From Zymoseptoria tritici IPO323 (lineage: Eukaryota; Ascomycota; Dothideomycetes; Mycosphaerellales; Mycosphaerellaceae): a stretch of 64,000 nt of DNA. The notes under the pieces are model-generated. The model ran no database searches. It had not been told where the DNA came from and worked only from the letters and a program-made list of their open reading frames with translations. Shown here piece by piece: positions 9,363 through 20,253 of the stretch. The stretch is from positions 744,001 through 808,000 of the forward strand of contig NC_018210.1 of the NCBI RefSeq assembly GCF_000219625.1, read 5' to 3'. Numbering within the stretch: position 1 is the stretch's first letter; each line of letters begins with the position of its first letter. Made by a program: the position numbers and the translations under genes.

Positions 9363-10457
9363 ATGAGCGTCACCGAGCTCACGCAACCTCTCTCCGATGT
9401 CGTCTCCGCCGCACGCTTCTCCCCCGATGGCCAGACGCTCCTCGTGAGCTCATGGGACACCGACATCTACGTATACAACCGCGACGACAAAGGAGCCTTC
9501 GCCTTTTCTAGGAAAATTCGCTCCACAGCGCCCGTTCTCGACCTCGCCTGGAACGCGAATGGCACAACCTTCTACGCCGTGGGACTGGCGCAACAGGTCT
9601 TGCAATGCCAGCTTGACGGCGACAATATTCCCCACACAGTCCTGAGCGTCCACGACTCCGGGGCATGTAGAGTCCGATACAGCGCGAAACATAATGTGGT
9701 CATATCAATAGCTTGGGACGAGACAATGCATATACACAATTTGGAGAATGGGGGAGTTTCCAGGATGGCACTGTCTGGAAAACCGGTGGCGCTTGCCTTG
9801 AATGATGATTATGCTGTGGTTACGCTGGTGAATCGCAAGGTGTACGTTCACGACCTGGCCACCTTGAAAAGTCAATGCACCCAGACGTTCGCACAACAGC
9901 AGCAGGAGGAAGAGAAGCCAGTGGCAAGGGAAAGCCCGGTACAACTCAGAGAGAGCAGTCTGAAGTTTCTGACCCGCGACGTCGCATGCATGCCAGATGG
10001 AAAGGGATTCGTGTGCAGCAGTATTGAAGGACGAGTGGGCGTGGAATGGTTCGACAAGGAGGACAACAAGCAGATGTACGCTTTCAAGTGTCACCGGGAG
10101 AAGACGACGACGGTGAACGAGAAGGGAGAGTCGGTGCCGCTGGACGTCGTCTTCCCAGTGAATGCGGTCGCGTTTCATCCTGTGCACAAAGGCTCTTTCG
10201 CGACGGGAGGCGGAGATGGTGTGGTTGCGCTGTGGGATGCGAATACGAAGAGGAGGATCAAGCAGTATCAGAAATTGCCGGCTAGCGTCGCGTGTCTGGA
10301 GTTCAGTGCAGACGGGCGGTATCTTGCGATTGGAGTGAGTCCTGGGTTTGAAGATGGCAAAGAGCAGAACGAGCCGGATCAGTCGTTGATCAAGGTTGTG
10401 ATTCGAGAACTGGGCGAGTCAGAAGCCAAGGGCAAGGCTGCGAAAGAGAAGTCATGA
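9363..10457 (+). CDS. BUB3: Spindle checkpoint WD40 protein Bub3
   Basis: A single exon of 364 aa built of WD40 repeats. Bub3-type stretches include SSWDTDIYVYN near the N-terminus, SVHDSGACRVRYS, the strongly conserved CSSIEGRVGVEWFD with FKCHRE, and ATGGGDGVVALWD. Bub3 is a kinetochore beta-propeller that docks Bub1 and BubR1/Mad3 on phosphorylated Knl1/Spc105. The close relative Rae1 (mRNA export) shares the fold; the SSIEGRV..E block and the plain N-terminus fit Bub3 better. The frame is open upstream to 9033, inside the LTR, but the ATG at 9363 matches the family start, so I place it there. The upstream promoter is split by the retrotransposon, leaving 199 bp of native sequence. The C-terminus is Lys/Glu/Ala-rich. 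Confidence 0.9.
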   Translation: MSVTELTQPLSDVVSAARFSPDGQTLLVSSWDTDIYVYNRDDKGAFAFSRKIRSTAPVLDLAWNANGTTFYAVGLAQQVLQCQLDGDNIPHTVLSVHDSGACRVRYSAKHNVVISIAWDETMHIHNLENGGVSRMALSGKPVALALNDDYAVVTLVNRKVYVHDLATLKSQCTQTFAQQQQEEEKPVARESPVQLRESSLKFLTRDVACMPDGKGFVCSSIEGRVGVEWFDKEDNKQMYAFKCHREKTTTVNEKGESVPLDVVFPVNAVAFHPVHKGSFATGGGDGVVALWDANTKRRIKQYQKLPASVACLEFSADGRYLAIGVSPGFEDGKEQNEPDQSLIKVVIRELGESEAKGKAAKEKS

Positions 10458-10588
10458 TTAGGGAAGAAGGAATATTCTTACGAAAGGGCACATGCTACTT
10501 TAGCGAGGCGTTGTGGAGTGTCGATATTGCTATAGTACCTGCGCAACCAGAAGTGAACGACATCCTCAGCGGCTGGATGCTTTTACAG

Positions 10589-13024
10589 TCACCCAAGCAG
10601 CCTTGCAGCCGCCGCCTCCAGATCATCCATCGTCTCAATCTCCCTCTCTTCGCCGCCAAGATCCTTCCTCTTGCTATCCTCCTGGAACCACTTCTTCGCC
10701 TTCTTGGACTTCGGCTGCTCCTCTTCATCGTCGCTCCTCTCGCCCTCACTTCCCGATGAGCCTTGCGCATCTCTGATGAAATTCGCCATCGCATCCTCCC
10801 CATTGTCATCCTCTCCACCAATGAATCTAACACCACTATCCTCTTCAGCCTCCGCCTTCGCTTTCTCCTTCTTCTTCTCCTTCTTCGCCCGCCGCTTCTC
10901 TCTAGCCAACTCCTTGTCCTCCACGTCCGCAACCTTGACCCTCTCCGCTTCTTCCTCGAGGAACTTCCTTCTCTGGTCTGCCGCCTCACCGCGAGCCTTG
11001 AAGTCATCTTCATCCTCCAGCTCGTAGATTTGGTGCGCGTTGCCGTCGTCGTCGAATACGAGCTTGCTGCCCTTGTCTTTGAATTTGAGCAGCTTCTTCT
11101 TGCTCTTGAGGAGTTTCTCGCGTCGTTTCGAGTCCAGAACAAGAGGTGCTCGAGCACCATCGATGTTGATCGACTTGGCAATCTCACCGTCGGCAGTCTT
11201 GGTTTGTGGCAAATCAACATCCGAATCGTCGTCGACATCTGCAGGAATGCGACGTTTCACATCAAAGAGATCGTCGTCTGCATCTTGCTCGCCGTCCAGC
11301 CGATTGATGTCTGCAGGGTCGTCCGCAGCGATCATCTTGGAGTAATGGTCGGCCAAGATATCTTGATTCTGGCGCTCGAACATGCGATCGTACTTGGTAC
11401 GGACTTCCTTCTTCTTTGACTTCGGTTTGGCGCCGTCCTCGCCGTCCCCTGCATCCTCGTCTTCCTCATCCTCCGAGTCTGATACAAGCGCCTGTCGAGA
11501 GGCGTTCTTCTTGCGCTTCACTTCTTCTTGGTCGGCCTTCAGGAACTTGATACGTGGTGCACCGGGTAGACCCAGGCTTGCGGCGAACTCTTCCAACGGG
11601 TACTTGTCGAGCTTAAAGATCTCCTTGTCCTTTTGAATGTGTAGACTTCGGACATAACTGGCGAAGCACTTCTGTCCGAGGTACTTCAGTTGAGGGTCTT
11701 TGAAGCACATGCTCTGCAATTGGTTCTTGATGCTGGTCTGCTTCTTTGCCTTGACATTGATTCGCTCAATCGGGACTTTCTTCTGCTCCAGGCGGCCAAG
11801 CATGCCCTCCTCTTCGCTGGGGTCGAGAAAGAGTACAGCTCGCCCATCTCGCTCGTAGCGCGCGGTACGACCGACACGATGAATGTAGGTGTCTGCGTCC
11901 TCGGGACAGTCCACCTGTACGACCCAGTCCACAGCGGGAAAGTCCAGACCTCGAGCCACAACATCAGTCGCAAAGAGACAGCTGTTCTTCGCCGCAGAGA
12001 ACTTTTGCGTGATGTCCAGCCGTGCTGTCTGCTTCTGTCGGCCGTGGAGATGCAGTAGCGGAATACCAGGTTGCATGTGGCGGAAAGACTCATAGACAAA
12101 TCGAACTTGCTTGCCAGAGGAGAGGAAGATCAGTAGTTTTGACTTCTTCGCAGATTGTATGAATGACCACAATGTATCCAGCTTATCCTGTAGAGGCGTA
12201 ATCACATAATTCTGCTGCAACGTCTTCGGCGTGGCAGACTGCGCGGCTTCGTGTACCGAGACGTACTCAGGCTCGTTCAACGATAGTCGAGCAAGGTCTC
12301 CAACTTTCTTCGTCTGCGTTGCGCTGAACAGCATTGTCTGCCTTTCCTTCGGTAGGTAGTCCACGATAGCATCCACATCTCTTTGGAACCCCATGTCCAG
12401 GATGCGATCCGCCTCGTCCAGTACCAGCATTCGCAAGTTGTCCACGTTGAACATCGCCGTCTGTGAGAGATGTTGCAACAGTCGTCCAGGTGTACCAACA
12501 ACGATGTTCATCCTCGCCAGAGCATCCTGCTCTTCCCTCAGACTCTTGCCTCCAATTACCAGTCCCGCGGCAAATAAATGTCCCTTTCCGCCAACCTTTC
12601 GCAGTACCTCGAAGATTTGTATGGCCAATTCTCGAGTTGGTGTGATTATCATCGCTCCCAGTCCAGCATCTCCTCCGACACATTGTGCACGATACAGGTT
12701 CTCCAAGACGGGTATGAGAAACGCCAGCGTCTTTCCACTCCCTGTCTTTGCAGCACCGAGAATGTCCTTGCCTTTCAGAGCCAACGGGATCGCCTTGGCC
12801 TGGATATCGGTAAGAGTCGAGAAGGCAGAGGACTTCAGCCCTGCTCTTGTTGGATCGGATAGAGGAAGATCGGTGAAGTTGGTGTATTTCGTTTTGGTGT
12901 CGAGCTGGGCGACTTCTTCTGCGAGTTTCTCAACGTCGACATCTTCGCGCTTTCGTTTTTGTCCTCGTATCGGCTTCTTCGCATTCGGTTTGCCCTTCGC
13001 CCGGGCATTTGTGGGCGGCGCCAT
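10589..13024 (-). CDS. DBP4: DEAD-box ATP-dependent RNA helicase Dbp4 (DDX10 family)
   Basis: An intronless 811-aa protein. Helicase motifs in order: AKTGSGKT (92-99), PTRELA (129-134), TPGR (178-181), DEAD (203-206), SAT (234-236) and HRVGRTAR (382-389). Directly after the core comes the Dbp4/DDX10 extension ([24 protein letters not shown]), then a long acidic and lysine-rich tail with repeated D/E runs, as is usual for nucleolar helicases. In yeast Dbp4 (Hca4) releases U14 snoRNA during 18S rRNA maturation. The N-terminus is basic with a likely nuclear localization signal (GQKRKRED). The gene is convergent with BUB3 (131 bp apart) and divergent from the J-protein gene (182 bp). Confidence 0.93.
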   Translation of the reverse strand: MAPPTNARAKGKPNAKKPIRGQKRKREDVDVEKLAEEVAQLDTKTKYTNFTDLPLSDPTRAGLKSSAFSTLTDIQAKAIPLALKGKDILGAAKTGSGKTLAFLIPVLENLYRAQCVGGDAGLGAMIITPTRELAIQIFEVLRKVGGKGHLFAAGLVIGGKSLREEQDALARMNIVVGTPGRLLQHLSQTAMFNVDNLRMLVLDEADRILDMGFQRDVDAIVDYLPKERQTMLFSATQTKKVGDLARLSLNEPEYVSVHEAAQSATPKTLQQNYVITPLQDKLDTLWSFIQSAKKSKLLIFLSSGKQVRFVYESFRHMQPGIPLLHLHGRQKQTARLDITQKFSAAKNSCLFATDVVARGLDFPAVDWVVQVDCPEDADTYIHRVGRTARYERDGRAVLFLDPSEEEGMLGRLEQKKVPIERINVKAKKQTSIKNQLQSMCFKDPQLKYLGQKCFASYVRSLHIQKDKEIFKLDKYPLEEFAASLGLPGAPRIKFLKADQEEVKRKKNASRQALVSDSEDEEDEDAGDGEDGAKPKSKKKEVRTKYDRMFERQNQDILADHYSKMIAADDPADINRLDGEQDADDDLFDVKRRIPADVDDDSDVDLPQTKTADGEIAKSINIDGARAPLVLDSKRREKLLKSKKKLLKFKDKGSKLVFDDDGNAHQIYELEDEDDFKARGEAADQRRKFLEEEAERVKVADVEDKELAREKRRAKKEKKKEKAKAEAEEDSGVRFIGGEDDNGEDAMANFIRDAQGSSGSEGERSDDEEEQPKSKKAKKWFQEDSKRKDLGGEEREIETMDDLEAAAARLLG

Positions 13025-13206
13025 GATTGTTGAAGTCGAAGATCGGAAGAAGGTCGAGCCAAAAGTTTCTCGAAGTCTTCACATGCAAGCGGGATCAGCT
13101 CCGGCAAAACCTTGGGGGCCGTTGCGCCCGCGCTACATCATCGTCGCTTCCTTCCACACTGCTTCACTCACACGACATCTGCTTATAAGCGACACAACTA
13201 CCAGCC

Positions 13207-13914
13207 ATGGGCGAAACGGAGAAACCCGCTCAAAAAGAGCCAGAAAAAGACCTCGACAAACTCACCGCCGAGCAAGAAAAAGAAGACGCCGCCTTCCTCG
13301 AGAACCTCGCCCGCGACTCCAAAGAATTCGACAAAGACAGCGAAATCGAACGCATCCGGCTCGCCTTCCGCGCCAACGCCTACGACGTGCTCGATCTCCA
13401 ACCTGGTGTCCCACCCGAAGATATCAAGAAAGCATACCGCAAAAAGTCCCTGCTCATCCATCCCGATAAGACCTCTAATCCCAACGCGCAAGATGCGTTC
13501 GACCGCCTCGCCAAAGCGTACCAATACCTCCTCGACGAGAAGAAGCGCCCTCTACTCGACGAAGCGTACGGCGACGCGCGCATGCTGGTGATGCGGGACT
13601 TGGGACTATCGGCAAACGATGAGGAGGTCAAGGATCCGGACGTGGACTTTGTCAAGAAGTGGAAGGACAAAGTCAAGTGGGTGTTGGCGGACATGGAAGC
13701 GAGGAGGCAAAGGCAAATGAAGGCGCAGATGCAGGAAGAGGGAAGAGCGCAGAGGAAGGAGGACGAGGAGATTGCGGAGAGGAAGAGGAAGAGGGACCAC
13801 GAGCAGGAGTGGGAGAAGACGAGGGATGAGAGGATTGGGAGTTGGAGGGACTTTCAGAAGAAGAAGGACGGGGAGAAGACGGGGAAGAAGAAGAAGATGA
13901 AGACTTTGGGGTGA
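13207..13914 (+). CDS. J-domain protein, DNAJC8/Spf31 type
   Basis: A single exon of 235 aa. A J domain lies at about residues 57-122 with HPD at 85-87 (AYRKKSLLIHPDKTS) preceded by NAYDVLDLQPGV. The second half is highly charged and likely helical or coiled-coil (many R/K/E with DFVKKWKDKVKW), ending in a lysine-rich tail. The length and layout fit DNAJC8 of human spliceosomes and fission-yeast Spf31, which stimulate Hsp70 in the nucleus. It shares a 182-bp divergent promoter with DBP4, which suggests co-expression of RNA-processing functions. Family identity is good; the spliceosomal role is inferred from relatives. Confidence 0.82.
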   Translation: MGETEKPAQKEPEKDLDKLTAEQEKEDAAFLENLARDSKEFDKDSEIERIRLAFRANAYDVLDLQPGVPPEDIKKAYRKKSLLIHPDKTSNPNAQDAFDRLAKAYQYLLDEKKRPLLDEAYGDARMLVMRDLGLSANDEEVKDPDVDFVKKWKDKVKWVLADMEARRQRQMKAQMQEEGRAQRKEDEEIAERKRKRDHEQEWEKTRDERIGSWRDFQKKKDGEKTGKKKKMKTLG

Positions 13915-14427
13915 GAGATGTGCGGTGGAATGGGGCTTGAACTTTTTGGGTTTGGGTTGATATCTTAGCGAGGCGTTCAGGCGTAAGAAGAAGCGCATAG
14001 CGATGTCCTATGGCAATACAAGCCGGACAAAATGACCCGCACTTTTTCTGCACAGGTCCTCTTCATGTTTTGTGGTTGTCATGCAAGTCTCAATCACCTT
14101 GCGCTGGTTATCTCAGACCTCGATATCTTCGTCGAGCAGGAACAAGAACTCCATGATCGCGAGCGCAAGGAACAAGATGCAACAGAAGACGCAGCAGTTG
14201 CTTGCAGCTGCCATTGTGACGGTTCCGCCGCTACCTGCGAGAGAGACGTCGGCCATATCTGCGCTTTGGTGTATGCGAGATTCGGTTGATGTGGGTTATG
14301 GTTGAAGGGAGGGACACACTTGATTGGGTGTGTTGTCAGTTCTCCTGAGTGCAGCTCATTCCGCCTCCGTGAGTAGATTCAAGGCGATCTCCGTGCCTGC
14401 GGGACGATTCACTGAACACATAGCATT

Positions 14428-14453
14428 CACTAGAGAGTTCGTTTGCTCTAGTG
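14428..14453. repeat. Inverted repeat, 8-bp arms
   Basis: CACTAGAG (14428-14435) and CTCTAGTG (14446-14453) are perfect inverted arms around a 10-nt loop. Confidence 0.6.
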
Positions 14454-14463
14454 GATATTCACG

Positions 14464-14504
14464 TCACTTCTACGGGACACTCCGAAGGTGTCCCGTAGAA
14501 GTGA
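14464..14504. repeat. Perfect 17-bp inverted repeat (hairpin)
   Basis: TCACTTCTACGGGACAC (14464-14480), a 7-nt spacer TCCGAAG, then its exact reverse complement (14488-14504). It lies 66 bp beyond the stop of the minus-strand transporter, so it could form in the mRNA 3' UTR or act in 3' end formation. It is the strongest short hairpin I noticed in the window. Confidence 0.85.
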
Positions 14505-14569
14505 TAATGCATTACGGTTCAAGACTCGCCTCGCATTTCTAGCGCGCGAACACAACGAACATCCCTTAA

Positions 14570-16662
14570 TCACAGCCTTCTCCTCTGCTCCTGGCTACTA
14601 CTCCTCTCCTTCGCCTCCTCCTTCACACCCTCATCATCACTCCTCGTCTCAATCTCAACAACTGGCAAAGTCCCTTCAATACTCTTGATGTCTCCCACAA
14701 CCGTTCCCTCAGTACCCTCATGTCTCCTCTCGGGCGGCACAAAGACAGCATAATACCTCGGGACCGTGAATCCAAACAGAATGATCGCCAGCCCAATATG
14801 CGACACCGTGAACCCCAAGATCATCAACGGATCATAGCGCAAAGTATGGAACTCAGGATACGAGAAACTGAAGACGATCGCGAGGACAGGGGCGGAGATG
14901 TATCGGAGTAGAAACGGCCAGAAGACGGGAATGTTCCAGTTACGACCGAGGCCAACGATGGCATTGAGATCGCGTTTGAGTTGATTGCCGGAGTAGAAGG
15001 CTACGTAGTAGAAGCGGTCTAAGGCGGTTCGGAGACCACGGGTGACGCTGTTCCGGGACCAGAATGGTTGGCTGAGTTTGGATCGCGATGGGGTCTTGCC
15101 GGCGATCATGGCGATGATGGAGCAGACGAACCAGAGTCCGACGCCTGCACCAACGCCATCACCAGGTCCACCCGTTGCGTGGGCCACGCCGACTCCAATG
15201 ATTTGGCCAGCGATGTAGCCAAAGTTGTAAATGTAGAACGCTGGCTTGCCGACTTCAGTGGCGACATCTTGCCAACGGTAGACTGTCGTAGCGCTCATAA
15301 CTTCCGACCAGACCACGAAGATGAGCACGACGTTATTGATCCAACGATCGATTCCGTCGAGGAGGTAGTAGCCAAATTCCGTGCAGTATGGCAGGCACAT
15401 GAGGAAGCAGATGAGTGTCAATATTGTGACGACCCATTCACGGCGCAGCTTCGTGAGGCCTGAGTCCGTGATCATCGTCGCGACGACATCCAACATGACG
15501 AAAGCGGAGCTGAATCCGAGAACGATCAGGGTGAAGAAGAGCAGGAATGCCCAGAAGTTGGCGCCTGGCATTTGGAGGACCGCTTCGGGAAGAGTGAGGA
15601 AGCCGACGACGAATGCACCGAGGCGTACGCCGTCTTGAGGCCATCGCTCGAGGAAGCCGACCACGCCGAAGACGGAGAAGGCGGCAAAGTTCTCGAACAG
15701 CACGTTGGATCCACAGATAAGGATAGCGTCCATGACAGCGTTCGAGTGACGCTGATTGTATGAAGCGTAGCTCGTGAAGTAGCCGAAGCCCACGCCGGTA
15801 CTGAAGAAGACTTGCCCGACCGCTGTGGTTCTTGTTAGCTTCTCATTATCGCATCTTCTCGTGTTCGTCGCTCACCTGTCTGCCACACGGTCCCGTTGGC
15901 CAGCTCGCTTCCTCTCCAAGTCGCCCACAGCAAGCGAATGCCTTCTCCAGCGTTAGGTAGAGACACCGAACGGCCAACAAAGATGATAGTGGTAATGATC
16001 GGCAGTCCCATGGAGAAGTAGACAACTCGGCCAGTCATTCCTACCCCACGAAAGATCGAAAACCAGATGAGGAACCAGACAAAAGCACTCCAGCCGACTG
16101 TCTCGCCAATGAGCGCAACACCTGGGTATTGCGTGTAAGAGAGAACGCTTGTCCCATCTGCGCTCAATTGTCCAACTATCGGATCCGGATTGGCCACGAC
16201 ATCGCGATTGTAGAACTCCTCGATGCGATTCTCCCAAGGCAGCGGACTGATGAAAGAATTTCGAAAATAAACCATGATCCATGCCAGATTGACGGTGAAG
16301 TATTGCACGACAATGAAGCTGACGAAGACCGGGCCAAGTCCAACTCCTCTCAATCGCTTGTGGATGTTGTTGAATGCTAGGACCGTGCCGCCTTGGTAGG
16401 CCTGACCGATAGCGATTTCCAGGATGAGGGCCGGAATAGCAATGAGGAAGACGGCCAATAGGTATGGAATGAACCATTGCAGTCCGTAATTGTTGTAGAC
16501 GACTGAAGGGTACCTGAGCAAGTTTCCTTGCCCAGCACAACCTCCCATAGCAGCCAGCAAGAACGCAGCCCGAGAAGGCCACTGATCGCGACCGCCATCG
16601 CCCTTCTTCGGAGGTGGCGCGATGGTGTTGCCGACCTTTTTCAAAAGTTGTAAGAATGGCAT
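14570..16662 (-). CDS. Sodium:neurotransmitter symporter family (SLC6-type) transporter
   Basis: Two exons (16662-15876 and 15822-14570, intron 53 bp) give 679 aa. About 12 hydrophobic segments are present. The first membrane helix carries AMGGCAGQGNLLRYPSVVYNNYG, the unwound sodium/substrate-binding signature of SLC6 (LeuT-fold) proteins. Next comes IPALILEIAIGQ, then VFFSTGVGFGYFTSYASYN, which corresponds to the substrate/ion-site helix TM6. A cytosolic tail of about 60 polar residues (R/E/D/S) ends the protein. SLC6 proteins couple amino-acid or amine uptake to sodium; the substrate of the fungal members is not predictable here. The ATG at 16662 puts about 30 cytosolic residues before TM1, which is normal. 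Confidence 0.9.
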
Positions 16663-17270
16663 GATTGACCACAGCGCGAACGCAAGTGTTGTAGTGTGGT
16701 TAGCGTTGTCAATGCAGCATTAGGGTGTGAAAATGGAAGAGCTTGTCAAGTGGGGAACGTAAGAGTTCAGTTCCTGGGGCGAGGATCCCGACCCAGCGGT
16801 GGTTTTGTTTGCTCTTGCTCATCGCCAGCCAAGATGCTTGGGACGCAGGTTCCCAATTGTTCGTCGAGATGTCGACAGCCAAGGCCTCCTTCGCTTCTTA
16901 GAGAGCAGGAATGCGACGTCAGGCTTGGCTTTCACATGCTTGGCGGAACCGATTCACCAACCACGTGTGGTCCGCGGGCCGAAATATATGGGTTTCCAAG
17001 GTGTGACTTGCATTTGATATTTCTGGTGATTCTGATTATGGGTGGTCAGACGCCACAGCTACTGGGCTGTAATTTTTGCAGTCTTCTGTTGAGTGTGGCA
17101 CAAGTGTTTTCGGTGCCGAGAGTAGACGATGGAGCGTTCCCACAGTCCGTTTACCATGGCATAAGTATTGCGTGCTGAGAGTTCCCCTGGTCGCTGCATC
17201 AGCCGTCCACGACACCGCCGAACATGGCTTGCAATGCGCCCAAGACCTGGCTCGAACTTGTGCACGCCGC
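16663..17270. other. Intergenic, no gene seen
   Basis: Presumed promoter of the SLC6-type gene and 3' flank of the RNase P/MRP subunit gene. Overlapping open frames here have no protein-like composition or recognizable motif. Confidence 0.5.
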
Positions 17271-17846
17271 TCATGTCTTCATGAAATCGTTCAAAGCCAA
17301 GCCGAACCCTTTGACTGGCTTCGCCGACTTGCTATCCGCCAGCATAGACTGCAGAGTCGACTTCTTACCACGCCCTCTTTTCTTGACTCCTGAAGGCTCT
17401 GGTGTAACACTCGGAGGTGCAACAATTGCGGCTGAGGCTGGTTCGGACGGTCGAGCGGCGACGCTTGGAGCGACAGTATTGCTCTTGGAGGATGATCTCG
17501 AGAGCTTGCCTGGCACAGACTTTGCCATCTCGACCGCCGTGGAGGTCTGACAGCGAGAGCACTCCAAACGCATGCGCTTCACGCCGGGCGGCTGATTGAG
17601 ACGATCCTGGCGAGTCCTCTTGCAATGTCCTTTGGTGCTCGAAGTAGGTCTCTCACAGTTGTAGCCTGGCAGAAGGATGACACCGCAACCAGAGCATGAG
17701 AGCGTGTCCTCTGGGTGTTGAGGAGCGGAATATTGAGCCGTCACCGTGCCTAGGTAACTCGAAATTGCTGGCGAAGACACAGCAAGCGATCGGGCAGCTC
17801 TGCGGAGATGCTCCTGTCGCATGGTAGCGACTTTTGAGGCTGCCAT
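17271..17846 (-). CDS. RNase P/MRP zinc-ribbon subunit, Rpr2/Rpp21/Snm1 family
   Basis: A single exon of 191 aa. The N-terminal helical part (HLRRAARSLA) is followed by two CxxC pairs, CSGC and CSRC, about 40 residues apart with a basic segment (CKRTRQDR) between them. This is the zinc ribbon of Rpp21/Rpr2/Snm1, which binds the RNA of RNase P (tRNA 5' maturation) or RNase MRP (rRNA processing). The tail is Ser/Pro/Lys-rich with GVKKRGRGKKS. I cannot tell which of the two complexes it serves; the short acidic-free tail resembles Snm1-type fungal proteins. It is divergent from DBR1 (405 bp), another RNA-processing gene. Confidence 0.72.
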   Translation of the reverse strand: MAASKVATMRQEHLRRAARSLAVSSPAISSYLGTVTAQYSAPQHPEDTLSCSGCGVILLPGYNCERPTSSTKGHCKRTRQDRLNQPPGVKRMRLECSRCQTSTAVEMAKSVPGKLSRSSSKSNTVAPSVAARPSEPASAAIVAPPSVTPEPSGVKKRGRGKKSTLQSMLADSKSAKPVKGFGLALNDFMKT

Positions 17847-18251
17847 ACCTTCATGAAGAAGTGATCAGCATGTCGATGCGAGGGTGAGAGGGCAAGCAAG
17901 ATGTGATGGAAGTACGGGGAGAAAGAGAGGAAATCTCACTAGAGGCTGATTGGTACGGACAGCGCCGCTGCTAGCTGAAGTTCCTGCGCGAAAAAGAGCG
18001 CGTGAGGTCAAAGCGGGGGCTGTGAATGGCTCGGTCGGATCCGCCGCTAACGGAAGTTCTTTCTTCTCAGCCCGATGCCAAACCGAAATAACCTGAATCC
18101 GAGGAAATCGCGTTCAACTGCTGTCGATTGTGTTGGCTATTTCCAATTCTAGAATAACGCAAACACGGAAACTCATGGGACTAGCAATCTTCTGCAATAT
18201 TGCTGCACTACATCATTCCAAGCATGATCCGATGATCCTCACCCCTTCAAC
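17847..18251. other. Divergent promoter region, RNase P/MRP subunit and DBR1
   Basis: 405 bp between two divergent start codons. Nothing coding is seen; presumed bidirectional promoter and both 5' UTRs. Confidence 0.6.
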
Positions 18252-20024
18252 ATGAGCATCGAACTCCAAGAAACCAACGGCGTCCGCCTCGCCGTCGAAG
18301 GCTGCGGTCATGGCACACTTCACGCAATCTACGCTTCCATCGACGAAGCATGCAAGCAGAAAGGATGGACGGGCATTGACCTTCTTATCATCGGCGGTGA
18401 CTTTCAAGCTGTTCGGAATGCATACGACTTGAACTGCGTCAGCATGCCGCCAAAATACCGCGATATGTGTGACTTTCACGAATACTACTCGGGACAACGA
18501 ACAGCACCGTACCTCACCATCTTCGTCGGCGGCAATCATGAAGCCAGCAATTACATGTTTGAGCTGTTGTATGGTGGCTGGGCGGCGCCGAACATCTACT
18601 ACATGGGAGCTGCGAATGTGCTCAGATTGGGCCCGCTGAGGATCGCCGGGATGAGTGGAATCTGGAAAGGCTTTGACTACCGCAAACATCACATCGAACG
18701 ATTACCGTACAACGCGTCCGACATCAAGAGCATCTATCATGTTCGCGAGATTGACATGAGGAAGCTGCTCCAGATTCGAACTCAGGTTGATATCGGCATC
18801 AGCCACGATTGGCCGCAGGGTGTAGAGTGGAAGGGCAATTTCAAGAGACTCTTCCAGAAGAAGTCGTTCTTTGAAGAAGACGCAAGAAGCGGCAGACTTG
18901 GCAGTGTTGCTGCAAAGTATGCTATCGAGCGTCTTCGACCGCGATACTGGTTCAGCGCACATCTGCACTGCAAGTTCGCTGCAATCTGGCAACATGGAGG
19001 TGAAGCCGGCGCTGATGCGAAGCCAAATGGCGAGTCAGCAGGAGCACAGAAGGGTGCGGCTGATATGAAGTCGAACAACGAGCCGCTCAAGAACGACGAT
19101 GAAATTGATCTTGACATGGATGATGATGATGATGATGATGGCACAGCGCCCGCGAATGCCAATGCCAATGGCGACAACACTCATATCGCTTCAAATGGGA
19201 GCACAACATCACCAGCTATTGCAAACGCAGACGAGATAGACCTAGATCTTGACGAAGACGATGAGACTCCCGCTACAGCGATCACACACCCAGCTTCGAC
19301 AACTACAAACCCCAGCACCGCAACAGAGAACGACAGCACTCTCGCCTCAGCCCGCGCCGCCCTCCCAGCCTCCTTCTTCCAGAAACCTCCCGAACCAGAA
19401 CACATCCAGCATCCACCAGAAATTACCAACACCACAACCCACTTCCTCGCCCTGGACAAATGCCTCCCAAACCGGGACTTCCTCCAACTCATCTCCGTCC
19501 CCGAGCCAACCTCCTCACAAGGACAATCACCGCCAAGCCGCCCCTTCAAACTAACCTACGACCGCGAATGGCTCTCCATAACCCGCGCCTTCACCCTTAC
19601 CGAGCCTTCAATCTTCGGTAAACCAGACGTCCGCCCCGCACCCGCCAAATCCCAATCCGAATACCTCGCCCTCATCACCGAGCAACGAACTTGGGTGGAC
19701 GCCAACATTCCCGACTCGGCACTGGAGATACCAGAAAACTTCTCCGTCGTCGCACCAGTCTACGATGGCGGTCACTTTCAGGATCCAAAGTATCAGGCTG
19801 TGAGGGAGTATCCCAATTCGCAAACGGCGGCGTTCTTTGAGATGCTGCAGGTGCCGAATCCGCTGGAAATTGGGGAGGGGGACATTGAGAAACGGATGGC
19901 AGAGGGTCCGCGAGAGGATCCAGATGCGGGGAGGTTTGCAGGTAGAGGGAGGGGTGGTCACAAGGTCCGTGGGCACGGAGGGCGAGGCGGGCGTGGGAGA
20001 GGACGAGGCAGGGGACGCGGATGA
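18252..20024 (+). CDS. DBR1: RNA lariat debranching enzyme
   Basis: A single exon of 590 aa. The metallophosphoesterase core has the Dbr1 ligands in order: EGCGHG (Cys18, His20), GGDFQA (about 49-54), GNHEA (about 94), SHDWP (about 183) and SAHLHCKF (about 235). Dbr1 hydrolyses the 2'-5' branch of excised intron lariats in the nucleus. The Cys at the first metal site is the Dbr1 hallmark versus ordinary phosphoesterases. A low-complexity linker follows, with a GAT-repeat-encoded run of Asp, then the conserved C-terminal Dbr1 domain (FLALDKCLPNRDFLQ, TYDREWLSITR). The protein ends in an RG-rich tail typical of RNA-binding proteins. It is convergent with SEN54. Confidence 0.95.
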   Translation: MSIELQETNGVRLAVEGCGHGTLHAIYASIDEACKQKGWTGIDLLIIGGDFQAVRNAYDLNCVSMPPKYRDMCDFHEYYSGQRTAPYLTIFVGGNHEASNYMFELLYGGWAAPNIYYMGAANVLRLGPLRIAGMSGIWKGFDYRKHHIERLPYNASDIKSIYHVREIDMRKLLQIRTQVDIGISHDWPQGVEWKGNFKRLFQKKSFFEEDARSGRLGSVAAKYAIERLRPRYWFSAHLHCKFAAIWQHGGEAGADAKPNGESAGAQKGAADMKSNNEPLKNDDEIDLDMDDDDDDDGTAPANANANGDNTHIASNGSTTSPAIANADEIDLDLDEDDETPATAITHPASTTTNPSTATENDSTLASARAALPASFFQKPPEPEHIQHPPEITNTTTHFLALDKCLPNRDFLQLISVPEPTSSQGQSPPSRPFKLTYDREWLSITRAFTLTEPSIFGKPDVRPAPAKSQSEYLALITEQRTWVDANIPDSALEIPENFSVVAPVYDGGHFQDPKYQAVREYPNSQTAAFFEMLQVPNPLEIGEGDIEKRMAEGPREDPDAGRFAGRGRGGHKVRGHGGRGGRGRGRGRGRG

Positions 20025-20253
20025 TGTATCGAACACGGAGCGAGTAGATCCCAAAGGAAGGGGCTTCGACTGTGTTATAATCTGCGGCGAGCTGTGTGCT
20101 TCGAGCCGCTGACTTTAAGTCAATACGGTTTACCGGCTGTCGCTTCCCAGCAAGAGCTGTCCCAGTCTCAAACACGAAATAAAAAATTCGGCGAGTCCAA
20201 TTGCTTCAAGCCGAAATCACCCCACCCAACTCGTCTCATGCACTCCCTCCACC

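Larger units (their letters stand above)
13915..14569. other. Intergenic region with two hairpins
   Basis: No gene is seen between the J-protein stop and the transporter stop. The only clear structure is the pair of inverted repeats at 14428-14504, listed separately. Confidence 0.6.

Noticed and set aside
10671..11419. Long plus-strand open frames antisense to DBP4
   Set aside because: They mirror the lysine/glutamate-rich tail of Dbp4 and give low-complexity Ser/Leu-rich translations.
12393..13469. 358-codon plus-strand open frame across the DBP4 start and J-protein gene
   Set aside because: It is antisense to conserved helicase motifs and overlaps the J-domain frame; composition is shadow-like.
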